Shown here piece after piece: positions 1 through 10,637 of a stretch of DNA of 64,000 nt (position 1 is the stretch's first letter; each line of letters starts with the position of its first letter). Position numbers and translations under genes: made by a program. Below the pieces are notes generated by a model. It was not told where the DNA came from and made no database searches. It worked only from the letters and a program-made list of their open reading frames with translations. Source of the DNA: Oreohelix idahoensis (Eukaryota; Mollusca; Gastropoda; Stylommatophora; Oreohelicidae). The stretch lies in contig JAMPIV010013723.1 in assembly GCA_024509875.1 (NCBI GenBank), positions 115,001-179,000 on the forward strand, read 5' to 3'.

Positions 1-280
1 AGTGTCAAAGAAGCCGATGGAGACCGTAGAGCCTACTGAGAAGAGAATTTCAGACAAAAGGAATGGGGAAGACATCCACAGAGGTGAGCTGATGACAGGG
101 AACAAGAGCACTTCGCATACATTTGTTGAAGGCTTATTCTCCCTGAGGTAGATGAAGAGTGAAAATGAGATTGTAAATAAGTATTAGATAACGGCGCACG
201 TTTTTTTAACAGTAGATTTTTTTTTAATCTTAATGTAGAAAATGTATGGGAGCAGATCCATATTTTGACGCCGTAGAAGA
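1..280. other. non-coding, nothing recognised
   Basis: No long open frame, repeat unit or element terminus could be identified here. Confidence 0.4.
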
Positions 281-440
281 TTTAGTGGTATATAGTGGTA
301 TAAAGTGGTATATAGTGGTATAAAGTGGTACATAGTTGTATAAAGTGGTATATAGTGGTATATAGTGGTATATAGTGGTATATAGTGGTATAAAGTGGTA
401 TAAAGTGGTATATAGTGGTATATAGTGGTATATAGTGGTA
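281..440. repeat. 10-bp minisatellite, 16 units
   Basis: A decamer of the form tatagtggta repeats in perfect 10-bp register about 16 times. The variants are tataaagtgg-type units and one catagttgta unit. Confidence 0.95.
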
Positions 441-1299
441 TTACCGTTTGGTCAGAATACAGCTAAATCAGCCAATTAAAAGCTACTTCAACAGCTACAT
501 GGCAACAGATCGCCGAAGACAAATGTGGATTCACATTGCTAATGAAATCATGAACAAAAATCATGGACATTATGCTAGTCAAATAACACACGTTGCATAA
601 ATAAGCATTGGTCTCCCCCCCCCCCTCCCCCCCCCCCCCCCATGATGTTTATTAGAACGTATGTAGAGAACGTGGGTGTGCGCCTATATATATATATATA
701 TATATATATGTATCTGATGAGATTAAGGAAGAATAGGCCCATTGCACCCTAAGACATGTCGTACAAATTATTGCTACTTTCAGAACACGTCACGGCATTC
801 CGAAACCTTTTAAACAAACACATCACTAGATTATACCACTGCAGCTGTTGAAGTTGCTGGGTTATGTGACAGCAAGGGAACGACTAACAGTCAAAGGGAA
901 TGAATAAGGAGAATTGGAATGGGAAGGTTCAGATAGAGTACAAAAAGGGGATGCGCGAATAATAATGCGCATGAAAGGGGTGAACGATAATCCAGTGAAG
1001 CACGCTTTCTCAGCAGCAGTCCAGAGGCGTGAGTTAGGGAGTGCAGATGGCAGGTACGCTAGTAGCTATGTTGAAGGCAGTACGCAAGTAGTTTAGGTGA
1101 GGAATATTTCACGGACAAGGAGACGAGTTTAGGGTAATGATTAACCCGAAATATTGAATAGTGAGAATTCTTGTTTAGAAGGAGAAACGGTGTGAGTTAG
1201 ATTTTATTCAGAAAGGGAAAAGGTACGTAGAGTGAAATCTAATACAGTAGTCCTATTCTTCATTGATGAAAGGGAAAATAACAACCCCGGAGAGGTCCG
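441..1299. other. non-coding with homopolymer C and (TA)n
   Basis: No supported gene. It holds a C-rich tract (615-641, one T interruption) and a short (TA)n run (685-709). A 60-codon open frame at 914-1096 has no recognisable motif. This stretch directly precedes an LTR-like copy and could be internal retroelement sequence, but nothing proves that. Confidence 0.4.
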
Positions 1300-2919
1300 T
1301 GTTGCGCACATATTTGCGCACGGATTACGCATTTATAGGTAAAATGTATTTATTTGTCTGATAAAAATATATTTATCTTTGAATGCACGTTTTTCGGTCT
1401 AAAGGGACAGAACTCAGATTAGGCGATGTGTATTCATTCTGTGAGTTATCGCTCCTTGTTCGTTCCTGAAAGTCGAACTCGGCGGAGGAATTTAGACTTA
1501 CTTTAATCTATTCTGTGTTTGGTTAGGAATAGATTGTTCTTGCTTCAGAATGTCTATGGGCCGAATCTATGTGTAGTTCTTGTCTATGTAGGACGAGTAT
1601 GTCTTATATCTTGATATCTTAGTATGTTTAAGTGGAACTATTTTTCTTGTACTGTACTTTAGGGGTCAGGTGCTTTTCGGCGGATGAAGATACGTTAGGG
1701 AGTTCTTCGGTGATGTCGAAGCCTATGGGGGAAGTCATGTCTTAGCCCTGCCCAAAGTTTGTGATCTCTTTTGATTATGGGAACGAAGATATTTTCTTCT
1801 GTGATGGTTAAATCCATGAGTTCCCTAGTGTTCATTCCATAACGCGAGGAGAAGAGCGTTTTTGTGCTTGCTAGTGTATTCTTATGTCAAGGTAAACGTA
1901 CTTTTGCTGACTTCGTTCATTCCTAGGCTTAAGATGGGCAGACGTTTACATGAATCTACCTATGTCAGTATGTCAGAACGACATATTATTTAGCAGCACT
2001 GATAATGTTTCTATACAGCAATTATGAGGACAGATTATGCTGATGCTTGTGGAAACTTTGATATTCATGAATTGAATCTTTATTGAAGCTTTGTCGTACA
2101 TCGTTATGGTGAGCGATGTTTACAAGACTAGAAGCCATTTTGGAATGCTATCTATTGTTGATCATTTACCAGAGAACAGGGACGCCCTTATTATCAGGTG
2201 ATGATAAAGAGATCATACTTATGAAAGGAAAATCTATTATGGGTGATTTAACATTCGCTCAGAAGATATTTGCTGAATGCTATTTAAAGAAATCTCCACT
2301 AGGGTGCAAGCTACACTTATGCTAAAGGAGGTTCTGTCTAGGAATCACAGTAAACATTATTGATGAACTGACATGACTAGTCAGTAAGGCCTGATGAAGA
2401 TTTGTTAAACATTATATATTAACTGACATGATCAGTCAGTAAGGCCTGATGAATCTTTGTATAAGATATGGAACTCTGAACGCTTGTATACTGAGGTTCC
2501 ATTGTGATTTTCTTCAACATGAATGCCAATTTATGATTGTACACCGTGGGTCAACAATATGCTATTGATGTCGACCTGTGTTCCTGCAACTGTACCCGTT
2601 CTGTCAAGTGTGTGCGTCCCATTAAACTGTTGAAACGTTCACAGTAGTCTGTATCCTTAACTTCTGATACGTATGAGTGAGTATTTGTACTTCCAGTCAA
2701 CTTTACAGAACAGTTCACACATTCGCGGATTAACAGTCACTCTACCACTCATGATACACATTACATCCTTGTTGAGTCCTCAAGACGTTGGGAGCAAGAT
2801 GACCTGTACACCTGACACTGTGCTCGGTTGTTTGATTTGACTATTCAGTCCCAGTACATCTTTACAACGTACACTGATAAAACACAGTATACAGCATCCA
2901 AGAATAACAGCCTTTATCA
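1300..2919 (+). mobile_element. LTR-like copy A (diverged relative of the LTR at 51.6-53.1 kb)
   Basis: It begins tgttgcgcacatatt and ends gcctttatca, the same termini as the copy at 51,598-53,085. Shared internal blocks, in the same order, include ggggacagaac-like, tttagcagcac, ggtgagcga, agagaacag, atcaggtgatgat, an aactgac...agtcagt...cctga palindromic block (twice here) and cacacattcgcg. Termini are TG...CA as in LTRs. I see no target-site duplication for this copy (tccg left, ctat right), so it may be one LTR of an element extending out of view or a rearranged solo LTR. No coding frame is supported inside. Confidence 0.6.
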
Positions 2920-3524
2920 CTATTACCACAAGGAAAAAAGGCGTTTATCAGTCCGGTCCTATCAATAGATAACCTGAACACTGAGAGGATATATATAAAA
3001 CAACAATCTAAGAAATTGTAAGGAAGAAAGAACAGAAATAGAGACTATAGCACCTGAGTGATCAACTATGGTTAAAGATCAGAAGGTGTAGATTCCATAC
3101 TGAACGAGAGAGAGAGTGAGGGAAGGAATAAATATTGAGAAAGAACTTACACATTGTATATTCTGTGATGGACCAGATGTGGAGGTCAGAGCAGACAGCA
3201 ATGATCCTCTCATATGTAAATAAATAGTGTTTCAATTACTATGGCGTTATCTCATCGCTTGCTGTGTGTGTGTGTGTGTGTGTGTGACTGTTATAATTAT
3301 ACAGCATGTCAATGCTAACTAAAGAGGTAAAAGAACCTGGGCAGACATTGCCACATAATATGATTCATGATATAGCGACCAGGCTGTCACAGTTACAAAC
3401 TACAGTAACACCAAGTTTTGAAGTCACATCATCCTGAGTCAGCGTTTGTCTTGCGTAAATCCTCACCAATCTTCATTGTTTATGACTTCTCAGTTCAGGA
3501 ACTGATATGAGGTTTGCATGATTT
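2920..3524. other. non-coding with (GT)n
   Basis: No gene seen. A (GT)n microsatellite lies at about 3262-3285 and a short (GA)n run near 3103-3117. Confidence 0.5.
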
Positions 3525-3788
3525 TTCGTTGCCAACCTTAAAAGGCAAAGGTGTTCCCATAGCAGATACTGCCGTAGAAGAGTGAAGCGTTAGACACTTC
3601 ACCATCCTAGGTCCAGCATCGAGAGGTGGGGGTGATTAGTTCCCTTCCTTGCTGCCTTTTCCTCCCCTAACTCAAAGACAGGTACCCATTTACAGCTGGG
3701 TGGACTAGAGCGTGTCGGTACCGCGATCCTAACCCGGCACCTTTGCTGCGAGAGACCAGCGCTCTAACCACTCTGTCAGTTGGACGTT
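3525..3788 (-). repeat. tRNA-derived SINE
   Basis: Read on the minus strand it starts with a tRNA-like head: an A box tgacagagtgg (complement of 3768-3778) followed by a degenerate B box near 3724-3735. A body follows with the phrases ctagtccacccagctgtaaatgggta and ggcagtatctgctat. The same body phrases occur on the plus strand at about 29.27-29.41 kb, so this is a dispersed family. RNA polymerase III transcription is inferred from the boxes. Confidence 0.8.
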
Positions 3789-3910
3789 CCTTACATTCCT
3801 TTATTATAATATTTTAAAATAATAAAATGGTTACAGCTCGTTTCCTCGGAGAGCATTGCCCTGTCTAGTTTTCCCGAGGGTCCCTGAAGATACAGAGACA
3901 GAATCAGGTC
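3789..3910. repeat. interspersed repeat, copy 1
   Basis: Begins cattcctttattataata and continues through an A/T tract, a tggttacagctc block, ccttgccctg-like sequence and a gagggtcyc...gacagag block. The same order recurs at 7544-7660 on the same strand. It abuts the SINE head and may be a separate family or a target of it. Confidence 0.65.
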
Positions 3911-3974
3911 ACAGGCAAAATTTTAAATGTTTTAAATATTTAAATATCCTTAACAAAATTAATTTATTATAGCT

Positions 3975-4095
3975 TACTATTTTTTTTTAAATAAAATTTT
4001 GCCTCGTTTTGGCGAGGCGCGTCCCGTTCAACCTAGTTGGTTATATTAGGGCGCATGTCCAAATATAAAACACCTTTAGGTCTGATAACGTTAAT
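3975..4095 (-). repeat. SINE 3' tail-like repeat
   Basis: The minus strand matches 29,455-29,575: acgtcat/aacgttatcag-type start, aaaggtcttttatatttg, gacatacaccctaatata, ccgactaggttgaa and gcctcgccaaaacgaggc. In the 29-kb copy this block is the 3' part of a tRNA-SINE. Confidence 0.7.
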
Positions 4096-4099
4096 TATA

Positions 4100-4211
4100 G
4101 CTTATAAACAAATAAGGAGGGGAAACCCGAGGCCTGTAAACAGTAAATAAATAAACAAACAACACACAAAGCTATGATCAGGCACTCGGTGGAAAATAAA
4201 GAAGTAGAAGA
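4100..4211. repeat. direct repeat, unit 1
   Basis: About 112 bp repeated nearly identically at 4563-4674, both running from aaacaaataagga through cctgtaaacagtaaata to ggaaaataaagaagtagaag. A tRNA-like SINE head lies between the copies. Confidence 0.85.
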
Positions 4212-4234
4212 CCAGACAACAGAAAAACAACAGA

Positions 4235-4335
4235 AGTGACAGGCTTACCGGGATCGAACCAGGACCTTCCGAATGGCACCCACGCCTAGCCACGGGAGCG
4301 AATCGTCACTATCCACTCTGCCAGCTAAGCATTAC
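4235..4335 (-). repeat. tRNA-like SINE head
   Basis: The minus strand has an exact A box tggcagagtgg (complement of 4313-4323) and an exact B box ggttcgatccc (complement of 4250-4260), spaced about 50 bp apart as in tRNA genes. No acceptor stem or CCA-adjacent structure could be drawn, so I call it a SINE head, not a tRNA gene. Confidence 0.65.
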
Positions 4336-4562
4336 AAAAATAATGCTTCACTAACAGAGGTTTAGCACGAACCCACACGCGACCCAGATATGTACCATAG
4401 GACGACCCAGACTAATTATAGACGCAATCACTGCTGCAGTTCCACTATGAAACAGTATAGGCCAGATTACACAAGACAAAGGCCTTAATACTGTGTCTAG
4501 TAAATGATAGAAGAATGAGAATAAGTAAAGGACAGAATGTAGGTTTCTGGTATTTTTAAACG

Positions 4563-4674
4563 TATAAACAAATAAGGATGGGAAACCCGAAGCCTGTAAA
4601 CAGTAAATAAATAAACAAACAACACACAAAGGTATGATCAGGCACTCGGTGGAAAATAAAGAAGTAGAAGATTA
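4563..4674. repeat. direct repeat, unit 2
   Basis: Second copy of the 112-bp repeat at 4100-4211, with only scattered substitutions. Confidence 0.85.
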
Positions 4675-5487
4675 TAGCTTACTGTACTTTGAATGAGACT
4701 GCTTGCCTCATAGAACAAGGCGAAGCTGCATCAACCCTCGGATGTCACTTAATGTTCTATAGCACAATTATAACAGTTTAATACAAAGGCTATCCAAAAC
4801 GAGCCTGTTTTGCCGAAGGCATGAAGTTCATGCGTCGATGATATATGGATATGGCTTTAATTTATCATCATTTTCTACAATATCAGCTTTTCTAACACTG
4901 CATTTATGCTTCATCAAATTATTCAGACAATGCCCGTATTAGCGATATTACCAGTACCCGAAAACCTGGCAATTAATGCCCCAGAGGCGACTTGCCGAAA
5001 TTGCGGTTTACTTAACAATCACTAGGCCAGTACTAACAATTACAGTTAAGTCCTCTCGCAGGTCCGACAGGACTCTAGAGGGGACAGTTAGACATGCTGG
5101 GGACAGCCGATTCTGTCTCAAATCAGGAGGGTGAATATGAAACTGTGCTTTAGATCTCGTGAGATGGATGTACCGAGATGTCACCCTGTCAACATCTCGT
5201 GGTGATGGCGTTGTCATCAAGGGGTTTACCTCATCGCCGTTTTGACCGTCTAAATCTGGCCGGTCATGAAAAGAAATAGAGCATGATTAAACACACTGGT
5301 GTGTTCCGGATCATGCTGGGAACGGACTGAGCAAATCAAATATTTCCTAAAAATATTAACGGAGTCACGTGGTTCACACATGAACCAATTAAATTTCGCT
5401 ACTTTTTACACTCTTGCTGTGAAGAGTAGTGGGAAGCAGAAGTTTGTGCTCTTGAGCCAAGTGTGTTGCAGTGGCTGCCGTAACCTC
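4675..5487. other. non-coding, nothing recognised
   Basis: Short open frames exist but none shows a conserved motif or codon pattern that I trust. Confidence 0.4.
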
Positions 5488-5563
5488 GTGTTGTTGTAGA
5501 AGTTCTGTGGTGTTGTTGTAGAAGTTCTGTGGTGTTGTTGTAGAAGTTCTGTGGTGTTGTCTC
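5488..5563. repeat. 22-bp minisatellite, about 3 units
   Basis: The phrase gtagaagttctgtggtgttgtt recurs at 22-bp spacing from 5496, 5518 and 5540. Confidence 0.9.
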
Positions 5564-5984
5564 TTGGTCTTCCTCGTGCCCTGAAACAAGATCCTCAACT
5601 CTTGTGGGCGAGTAGCAGTGATTTATCGGGTTCCATTTTTATGAGATGGACAAACCATTTAAGTGTATGTCTGTGTGAGTGTATATATATATATATATAA
5701 TTTTACTTTATATCACTTTACGTTACATCGTTCGGAGTAGGGTGGGGGGAGGGGAACATATGGGCCATAGTTACTTGCTTTGGCGTCTTCTTTTTCTATT
5801 TTATTTATTCTAATTAACATACTTGTTATTATATCGCTTTCGTGTTTATTGATCCTTTATGTTTAATATTATTAATATTGTGTTGCGCTGAGTTAGTCTA
5901 ATATATAGAAGAATGGGGTCCGTCAGATGGAAAGAGAAGAAAACAAATAAAGAGGTCCTAGAAAACACTAGGAATGAAAAGAGA

Positions 5985-6200
5985 ATTGATGATGGAGATC
6001 ATACGGCAATAACCTATTTCACTTCACGAAAAAAATTGTATGGAGATGTCAGGAACCTTGAGGTGACTACTGCTTTTATTAGAGTCATCAACGTCATGGG
6101 CAACAACAAACCTCATTAGACTATCAAAAGACAGAGAAGATTGGAGGGTCATGATCGCCAATGTCTGTTTCAGACCAGGCACCTGAAGAAGAAGAATGTA
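5985..6200 (+). pseudogene. LINE 3' end remnant (RNase H-type LINE)
   Basis: Translation gives KLYGDVRNLEVTTAF, closely parallel to KLYGDLNSLKLTTTF at about 7.44 kb and KLYG...TTVEF at the end of the LINE at 58.2-58.7 kb. An A/G-rich gaagaagaa tail follows. Only the last part of the ORF is present. Confidence 0.5.
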
Positions 6201-6234
6201 GAAGTCTGAGAACGAACGAAGACGAAGAAGAAAA

Positions 6235-6745
6235 AGACAACCATTAGACCACTAAAATATTTTGACCAAGTAAAAAGACATAACACTTACCTGACGACCA
6301 TAATAGAAGGCGGAGTTAAAGGCAAACGTGCAAGGGGTAAGTCAATGGATGGGTTTGAAAAAAAATCGAAAAAAGGTGATTCGTCTTACGAGGACAAAAG
6401 ACAAAGAAAGTAGTCTACGTTACGGCCACAACGCCTTCGTCAGGAAAAGAAAGAAAGTAAAGGCTAGATAGGAGACATAAGAACTTAAAGAAATATAAAA
6501 ATAAAACCTAGGTACTTCCCTGAAGGCGAAGCATGGCTGAAAAGGAAGTGACTTCTGCCCCCGGATGTACACAATACATACTAAGAAACAAGGGGTAAGT
6601 CAGCGATATAAATGGGAAGATAACATCAAGAGATAGACAGAAAAGAGTCTATCAGTGTGCACCACCAAGACAAGAGACAGAAGACGTTGGAGATCCATTG
6701 CAGCCGACCTTCGATGTAAAGGTAGCAACTGATGATGATGAGTGG
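6235..6745 (+). pseudogene. broken LINE C-terminus interrupted by a short repeat
   Basis: At 6240-6345 a frame reads ...FDQVKRH...GGVKGKRARGK, and at 6592-6730 the frame resumes GKS...W.DNIK...DRRRWRS, the usual C-terminal tail of an endonuclease-type LINE ORF2. About 240 bp between them (6350-6595) is foreign and matches another repeat at 49.1-49.3 kb in reverse orientation. A gatgatgat tail follows. Confidence 0.6.
6350..6595 (+). repeat. interspersed repeat with aggtgattcgtctt core
   Basis: Shares with the reverse complement of 49,090-49,320 the phrases aggtgattcgtctt, gacaaaagacaaa, tacggccaca and agaaagaaagt, in the same order. It is inserted in a LINE remnant. Class is unknown; it is short enough to be SINE-like. 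Confidence 0.6.
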
Positions 6746-7149
6746 AATGAATGTATTTGTTGATCCTATATTGTGCTCCTTAGCTCGTGTAGCTGTGATG
6801 TGTTTGTTCTTGCTTCGCTAAGAGAGAATTTTACTACGTTGAGTAGCTCCATGGGTAGGTTCTATATGTAGGACAGTTTCAAGTGATGATGTTGGCAGAA
6901 TATCTTTGCTTTTAAGTTTTCTGTTAACAGTTTTCATTTTTGTTCATATTCTTTACGGGTTACCAGGTTGTGTGCTATGTTTTTTTTTTTTTGTTTTCTC
7001 AGGACATGCTGTGCAGTAGAGCTCTTCTGTCTTTTTATCCTGTTTTTATCTGCATCCTAAGCAGTTTCGTACTGCAGGAGGCGTTTGGTTCGCTGGATAT
7101 TTGGCATGTTTATGTTGGTACTTTCAGTAGGTTATGGGCGTGCCGACAT

Positions 7150-7540
7150 TGGTTCAGATCCTCCAAAGTAAACAAATGGGATGCAGAGCATGCAGGTCAC
7201 ACACAAAATGATACTTACTACCAGCTCAACAGAAGAGAACAAGTGGTAATCTTCAGACTCAGCAAGGACCACAACAGATTGAGATACCATCTATTCAACA
7301 AGCTAAAGATAGCAACTACCGACTACCGATGAGTGTAACTATGGTACTGATAAAATGACTGCTGAACATCTACTTCAAAGAAGCCAACATATGACGAACA
7401 GAGAAAGCGCATATGGCCAACACCAGTACCGTTGGTGGAAAAGCTCTACGGAGATTTAAATAGCCTCAAACTGACCACTACTTTCTTTGAAAACATTCAC
7501 TTGGTCGTCTGAGAATGTATGAAGAAGAAAACAAAAATTC
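7150..7540 (+). pseudogene. LINE RNase H-side C-terminal fragment
   Basis: A frame reads QVVIFRLSKDHNRLRYHLF, then (with breaks) TAEHLLQRS and KLYGDLNSLKLTTTFF, matching the C-terminal region of the LINE at 58.2-58.7 kb (ITIFRLRTGHNKL, TAEHVLQDC, KLYG). It ends with gaagaagaaaac. Several stops make it a pseudogene. Confidence 0.7.
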
Positions 7541-7543
7541 TCC

Positions 7544-7660
7544 AACCATTCCTTTATTATAATATTTTTTATAATTAAATGGCCACAGCTCCTGGTCTCG
7601 AAAAGCCTTGCCTTGAGAAGTTTCCGAGGGTCTCGGGAGAGACAGAGAAAGAATAAGACT
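7544..7660. repeat. interspersed repeat, copy 2
   Basis: Second copy of the repeat at 3789-3910, same strand: cattcctttattataata, atggccacagctc, ccttgcc and cgagggtctc blocks in the same order. Confidence 0.65.
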
Positions 7661-7844
7661 AATGTACCCTCAAGAATCTCGTAAAAGGCGACAACTTTTA
7701 GGTTTTGAATGTGTGGGTGGCAACCTCATCATGTAATAAAAATTGCCACAGAGACCACAGCTGCAAGAAAATTTGAATACTGGATGCCGGCTTCACACAA
7801 GGAGGCCAGCTACAATGGTGGCTTCATGCTCCGTAGGGAGTGAT

Positions 7845-8325
7845 ATGGAAACATGATGATGATGACAATAACGATGACGGCGATGATAATGATAATGATG
7901 ATAGTGATGGTGATGTCGATGATAATGCTGATGATAGTGATAGTGATGGGGACGTCGATGATGATGCTGCTGATGATGATGGTGATGGTGATGTCGATGA
8001 TGATGATGATGCTGATGATAGTGATAGTTATGGATGTCGTTGGTGATACTTATGATGATGATAGTGATGGTGACGTCGATGATGATGATGATGCTGATGA
8101 TAGTGATAGTGATGGTGATGTCGATGATGATGCTGATGATGATGATAGTGATGGTGACGTCGATGATGATGCTGATGATGATGATAGTGATGGTGATGTC
8201 AATGATGATGTTAATGATAGTGATAGTGATGTCGATGATGATGACGATGATAGTGATGGTAATGTCGATGATGATGATGATGATGATGGTGATGTCGATA
8301 TTGAAGAAGACGATGATGGTGACAC
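7845..8325. repeat. GAT-based minisatellite
   Basis: An imperfect array of gatgatgat, agtgatggtgatgtc and tgctgatgat units. The trinucleotide phase keeps several frames open on both strands (Asp/Ser-rich, Met-rich, His-rich). Those frames are repeat artefacts and should not be annotated as genes. Confidence 0.9.
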
Positions 8326-8339
8326 ACAGAAACAAGTTT

Positions 8340-9395
8340 AGCAAAGTTTGGTTTGCTACCCGCAAGTTTTTTTTGGTCATCCACCGCGGCCCGCAATGGA
8401 CGTCATCCCCGGCTTTGTGTTATACAACAGGGATTCCGAGCTGACATCTTGGACGGCAACAAATAAATGGGCAATCGAGTTCACTGACGGGAGACATAGG
8501 ACGTTGTCGAAGTAAAGTTCTCGAAGGAATATATGAGTGCCCCTCGAGTGATGGTGTCTAATGCGTGTACTGAAGATTAATTAAACAATACGACCTGTGT
8601 TCGCGAACCCGTGACGTCCAACCACGATTAATGAATAAACCGGCTTATCAAGCGCGCGGGGAGATCAAAGGTGTAAAAGCAGATTAATGACGGTTTCATG
8701 GAAATATTAATCTATTAACATAATCCTTGTAGCTCAGGCAAGCTGTTTCCCGCAGTAATAAGACAAAATAAAATTGTAGCTTCTCCCAAAAAACGTCAAA
8801 GTACGTAATCCGTCTTAGGACTTTGGATATGTCTATTTACGGATGAGCGCAGCTATACCTATGATAATGTCATTTGACTTTATCGCTCATGCGGATCCAC
8901 GCTCAGTATATACAGAAAGTGCTGGTAGATCACTTTAGCATTTCGGGAATTATTCTTTTGACTTTCTTTACAACCCGGACGAACGAACGAACGAACTTTA
9001 TTTTCAAAGGGTTGAGAATTGGGCACGCAGGCCAGTCTGACATTCTGCCCTTCCTTTTTCTCACCTGTCATACTGAATTCATTTATTCCCATATGCATTT
9101 TACATATCAATGTCAAGGAATTCAACGTTGTAAAGTAAAATAAAATAACACACTCATATTAACATTTGAGGATAGAGAGCAGTGGAGGACCCTGTCTGCT
9201 GATGCTTCCACCATGGCACCCCTATGACCCATGACGGGTTACGGGTTGAGATGATGATGATTAACATTAACTACTTATAAACATGACATAAAATATGTTG
9301 AAAAGTACAAACATCGTCATTAGAACCTACAGTTGATATTATAAAAAAAAATATTCAGATTAGAGGGGCATGTAATCAGAACTAATAAATTATTC
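8340..9395. other. non-coding, nothing firm
   Basis: No gene supported. Near 9175-9260 is a phrase (cagtggaggaccctg ... gatgatgatga) that resembles a LINE 3' terminus, but I cannot assign it. Confidence 0.35.
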
Positions 9396-9399
9396 AAAA

Positions 9400-9998
9400 A
9401 GTCTACGATTGTATGAATAGGGACTGAGGTTGTTTCTTAGGTTATGTGGAAGACAATTCCAAAGATGAGCAGCAGAGTACGCTAAGCTTTTCTTGAATAA
9501 GTCAAGCCTAGGCTTGGGCACTTACAATTTGTTAAAGCGTTGACTGCGTCTTTCGTTGTATTTGAACATTGGCCACAGATATGCTGGAGCATTGTGTGAC
9601 AGGATTTTGTGAACAAATTTAGCTTTGTTAAACAGAAGGCGCTTTCTTAAGGGCAGTATTTGAAGATTTTTATATAGATCTACACACTGAGTTAGGCAGT
9701 TGTCAGAGACTAGACGCACTGCACGCTTTTGCAGTGAACGGAGTCTCTTTGTGTTGGGCATTGAGCAACCATCTCAGATTGTGGAGCAATAGTCAAGGTT
9801 TGCTTATATGTGAGATATATAGAACAATTTTCGTGCTTCTTCATCTAGGAAATGTTTGATTGTAGCTAACTGGTAAACTTTCTGTGCCGTTTGCTTGGTC
9901 AGTGCATGTACATGTGAGTTCCAATTTAGATGCTGGTCAACGATTATACCTAGAGTTTTATGTTCATTAACGTTTTCAATTAGTGATGTACCAATGTA
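9400..9998 (-). pseudogene. CR1/Jockey-like LINE, 3' part (RT C-terminus)
   Basis: The minus strand encodes, from right to left, LGIIVDQHLNWNSHV, QKVYQLATIKHFLDEEARKL and then a clean 79-codon frame with KRLRSLQKRAVRLVSDNC and RKRLLFNKAKFVHKILS. These are the post-RT segments typical of CR1/Jockey-superfamily LINEs. It continues upstream on the far side of the hAT element at 12,060-12,411 and, past a nested RTE, at 25.07-25.93 kb. Stops and frame breaks show it is dead. Confidence 0.8.
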
Positions 9999-10006
9999 GA
10001 TCTGAC
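9999..10006. repeat. hAT-1 target-site duplication, left
   Basis: gatctgac, identical to 12,060-12,067. Eight base pairs is the hAT superfamily standard. Confidence 0.95.
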
Positions 10007-10110
10007 CAGAGCCGGATTAACGTAGTAGCACAAGTAGCATATGCTACGGGCCCCGCGCTTTTAGGGGCCCCGCGCCAATAAATATGTACATAATTTTTTG
10101 GTCATCTTCT

Positions 10111-10265
10111 AATACGAGCGTTGATGGGAAGGAGCGAAGCTCCTGACGGGGTTGGAAGGAAAGTCCACTGACCCCCCCAGCCTCGCAATGACATGTCATT
10201 GGGCCAAAAGAGCTGGAAAGCTCGAGTGCCGCTGGTTAGAGAGAAGAAAAATAAATACGAGCGTT
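10111..10265 (+). repeat. 5'-truncated SINE in hAT-1, with target duplication
   Basis: 10,123-10,253 matches the 3' half of the SINE at 62,533-62,818 (gatgggaaggagcgaagctc, tcgcaatgacatgtcatt, gagtgccgctggttagag). It is flanked by aatacgagcgtt at 10,111-10,122 and 10,254-10,265. The A-rich tail is on the right. Confidence 0.9.
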
Positions 10266-10637
10266 AAACCAATGATCTTGTGATTTATGCCATCTTTAGC
10301 GCCTTTTCATTTGGTGTCACGAAATTGTGAGAGAAAGAGCATGAGAGGGTGACTTAGTGTGACTCTTCATTATTTTAATCTTAACTGTTTGCGGACGGAA
10401 GCCATTTAAGTGGCGTTGAAAATTTGGTCACGTTTGGACGGAAGCCACTTTTTTTGGCTCTAGGCGACTGCCCCTCTAATTTTGTTTCGTTCTTTGTGAA
10501 ATGAATTTGCATTAACAATAAAAACTAGAATTTAGGAAACGGAAACTTCCTGTTTTAATTGAGGTATACGGCGTGCTCGCACTCTCTTTCGATCTTGATT
10601 AAAATTTCTTGATTTGTAAGGTTAGAAAACTCAAAAA

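Noticed and set aside
7793..8444. Several overlapping long open frames (His-, Ile-, Met- and Asp-rich) on both strands
   Set aside because: All are readings of a GAT trinucleotide-based minisatellite; codon phase is kept by the repeat, not by selection.
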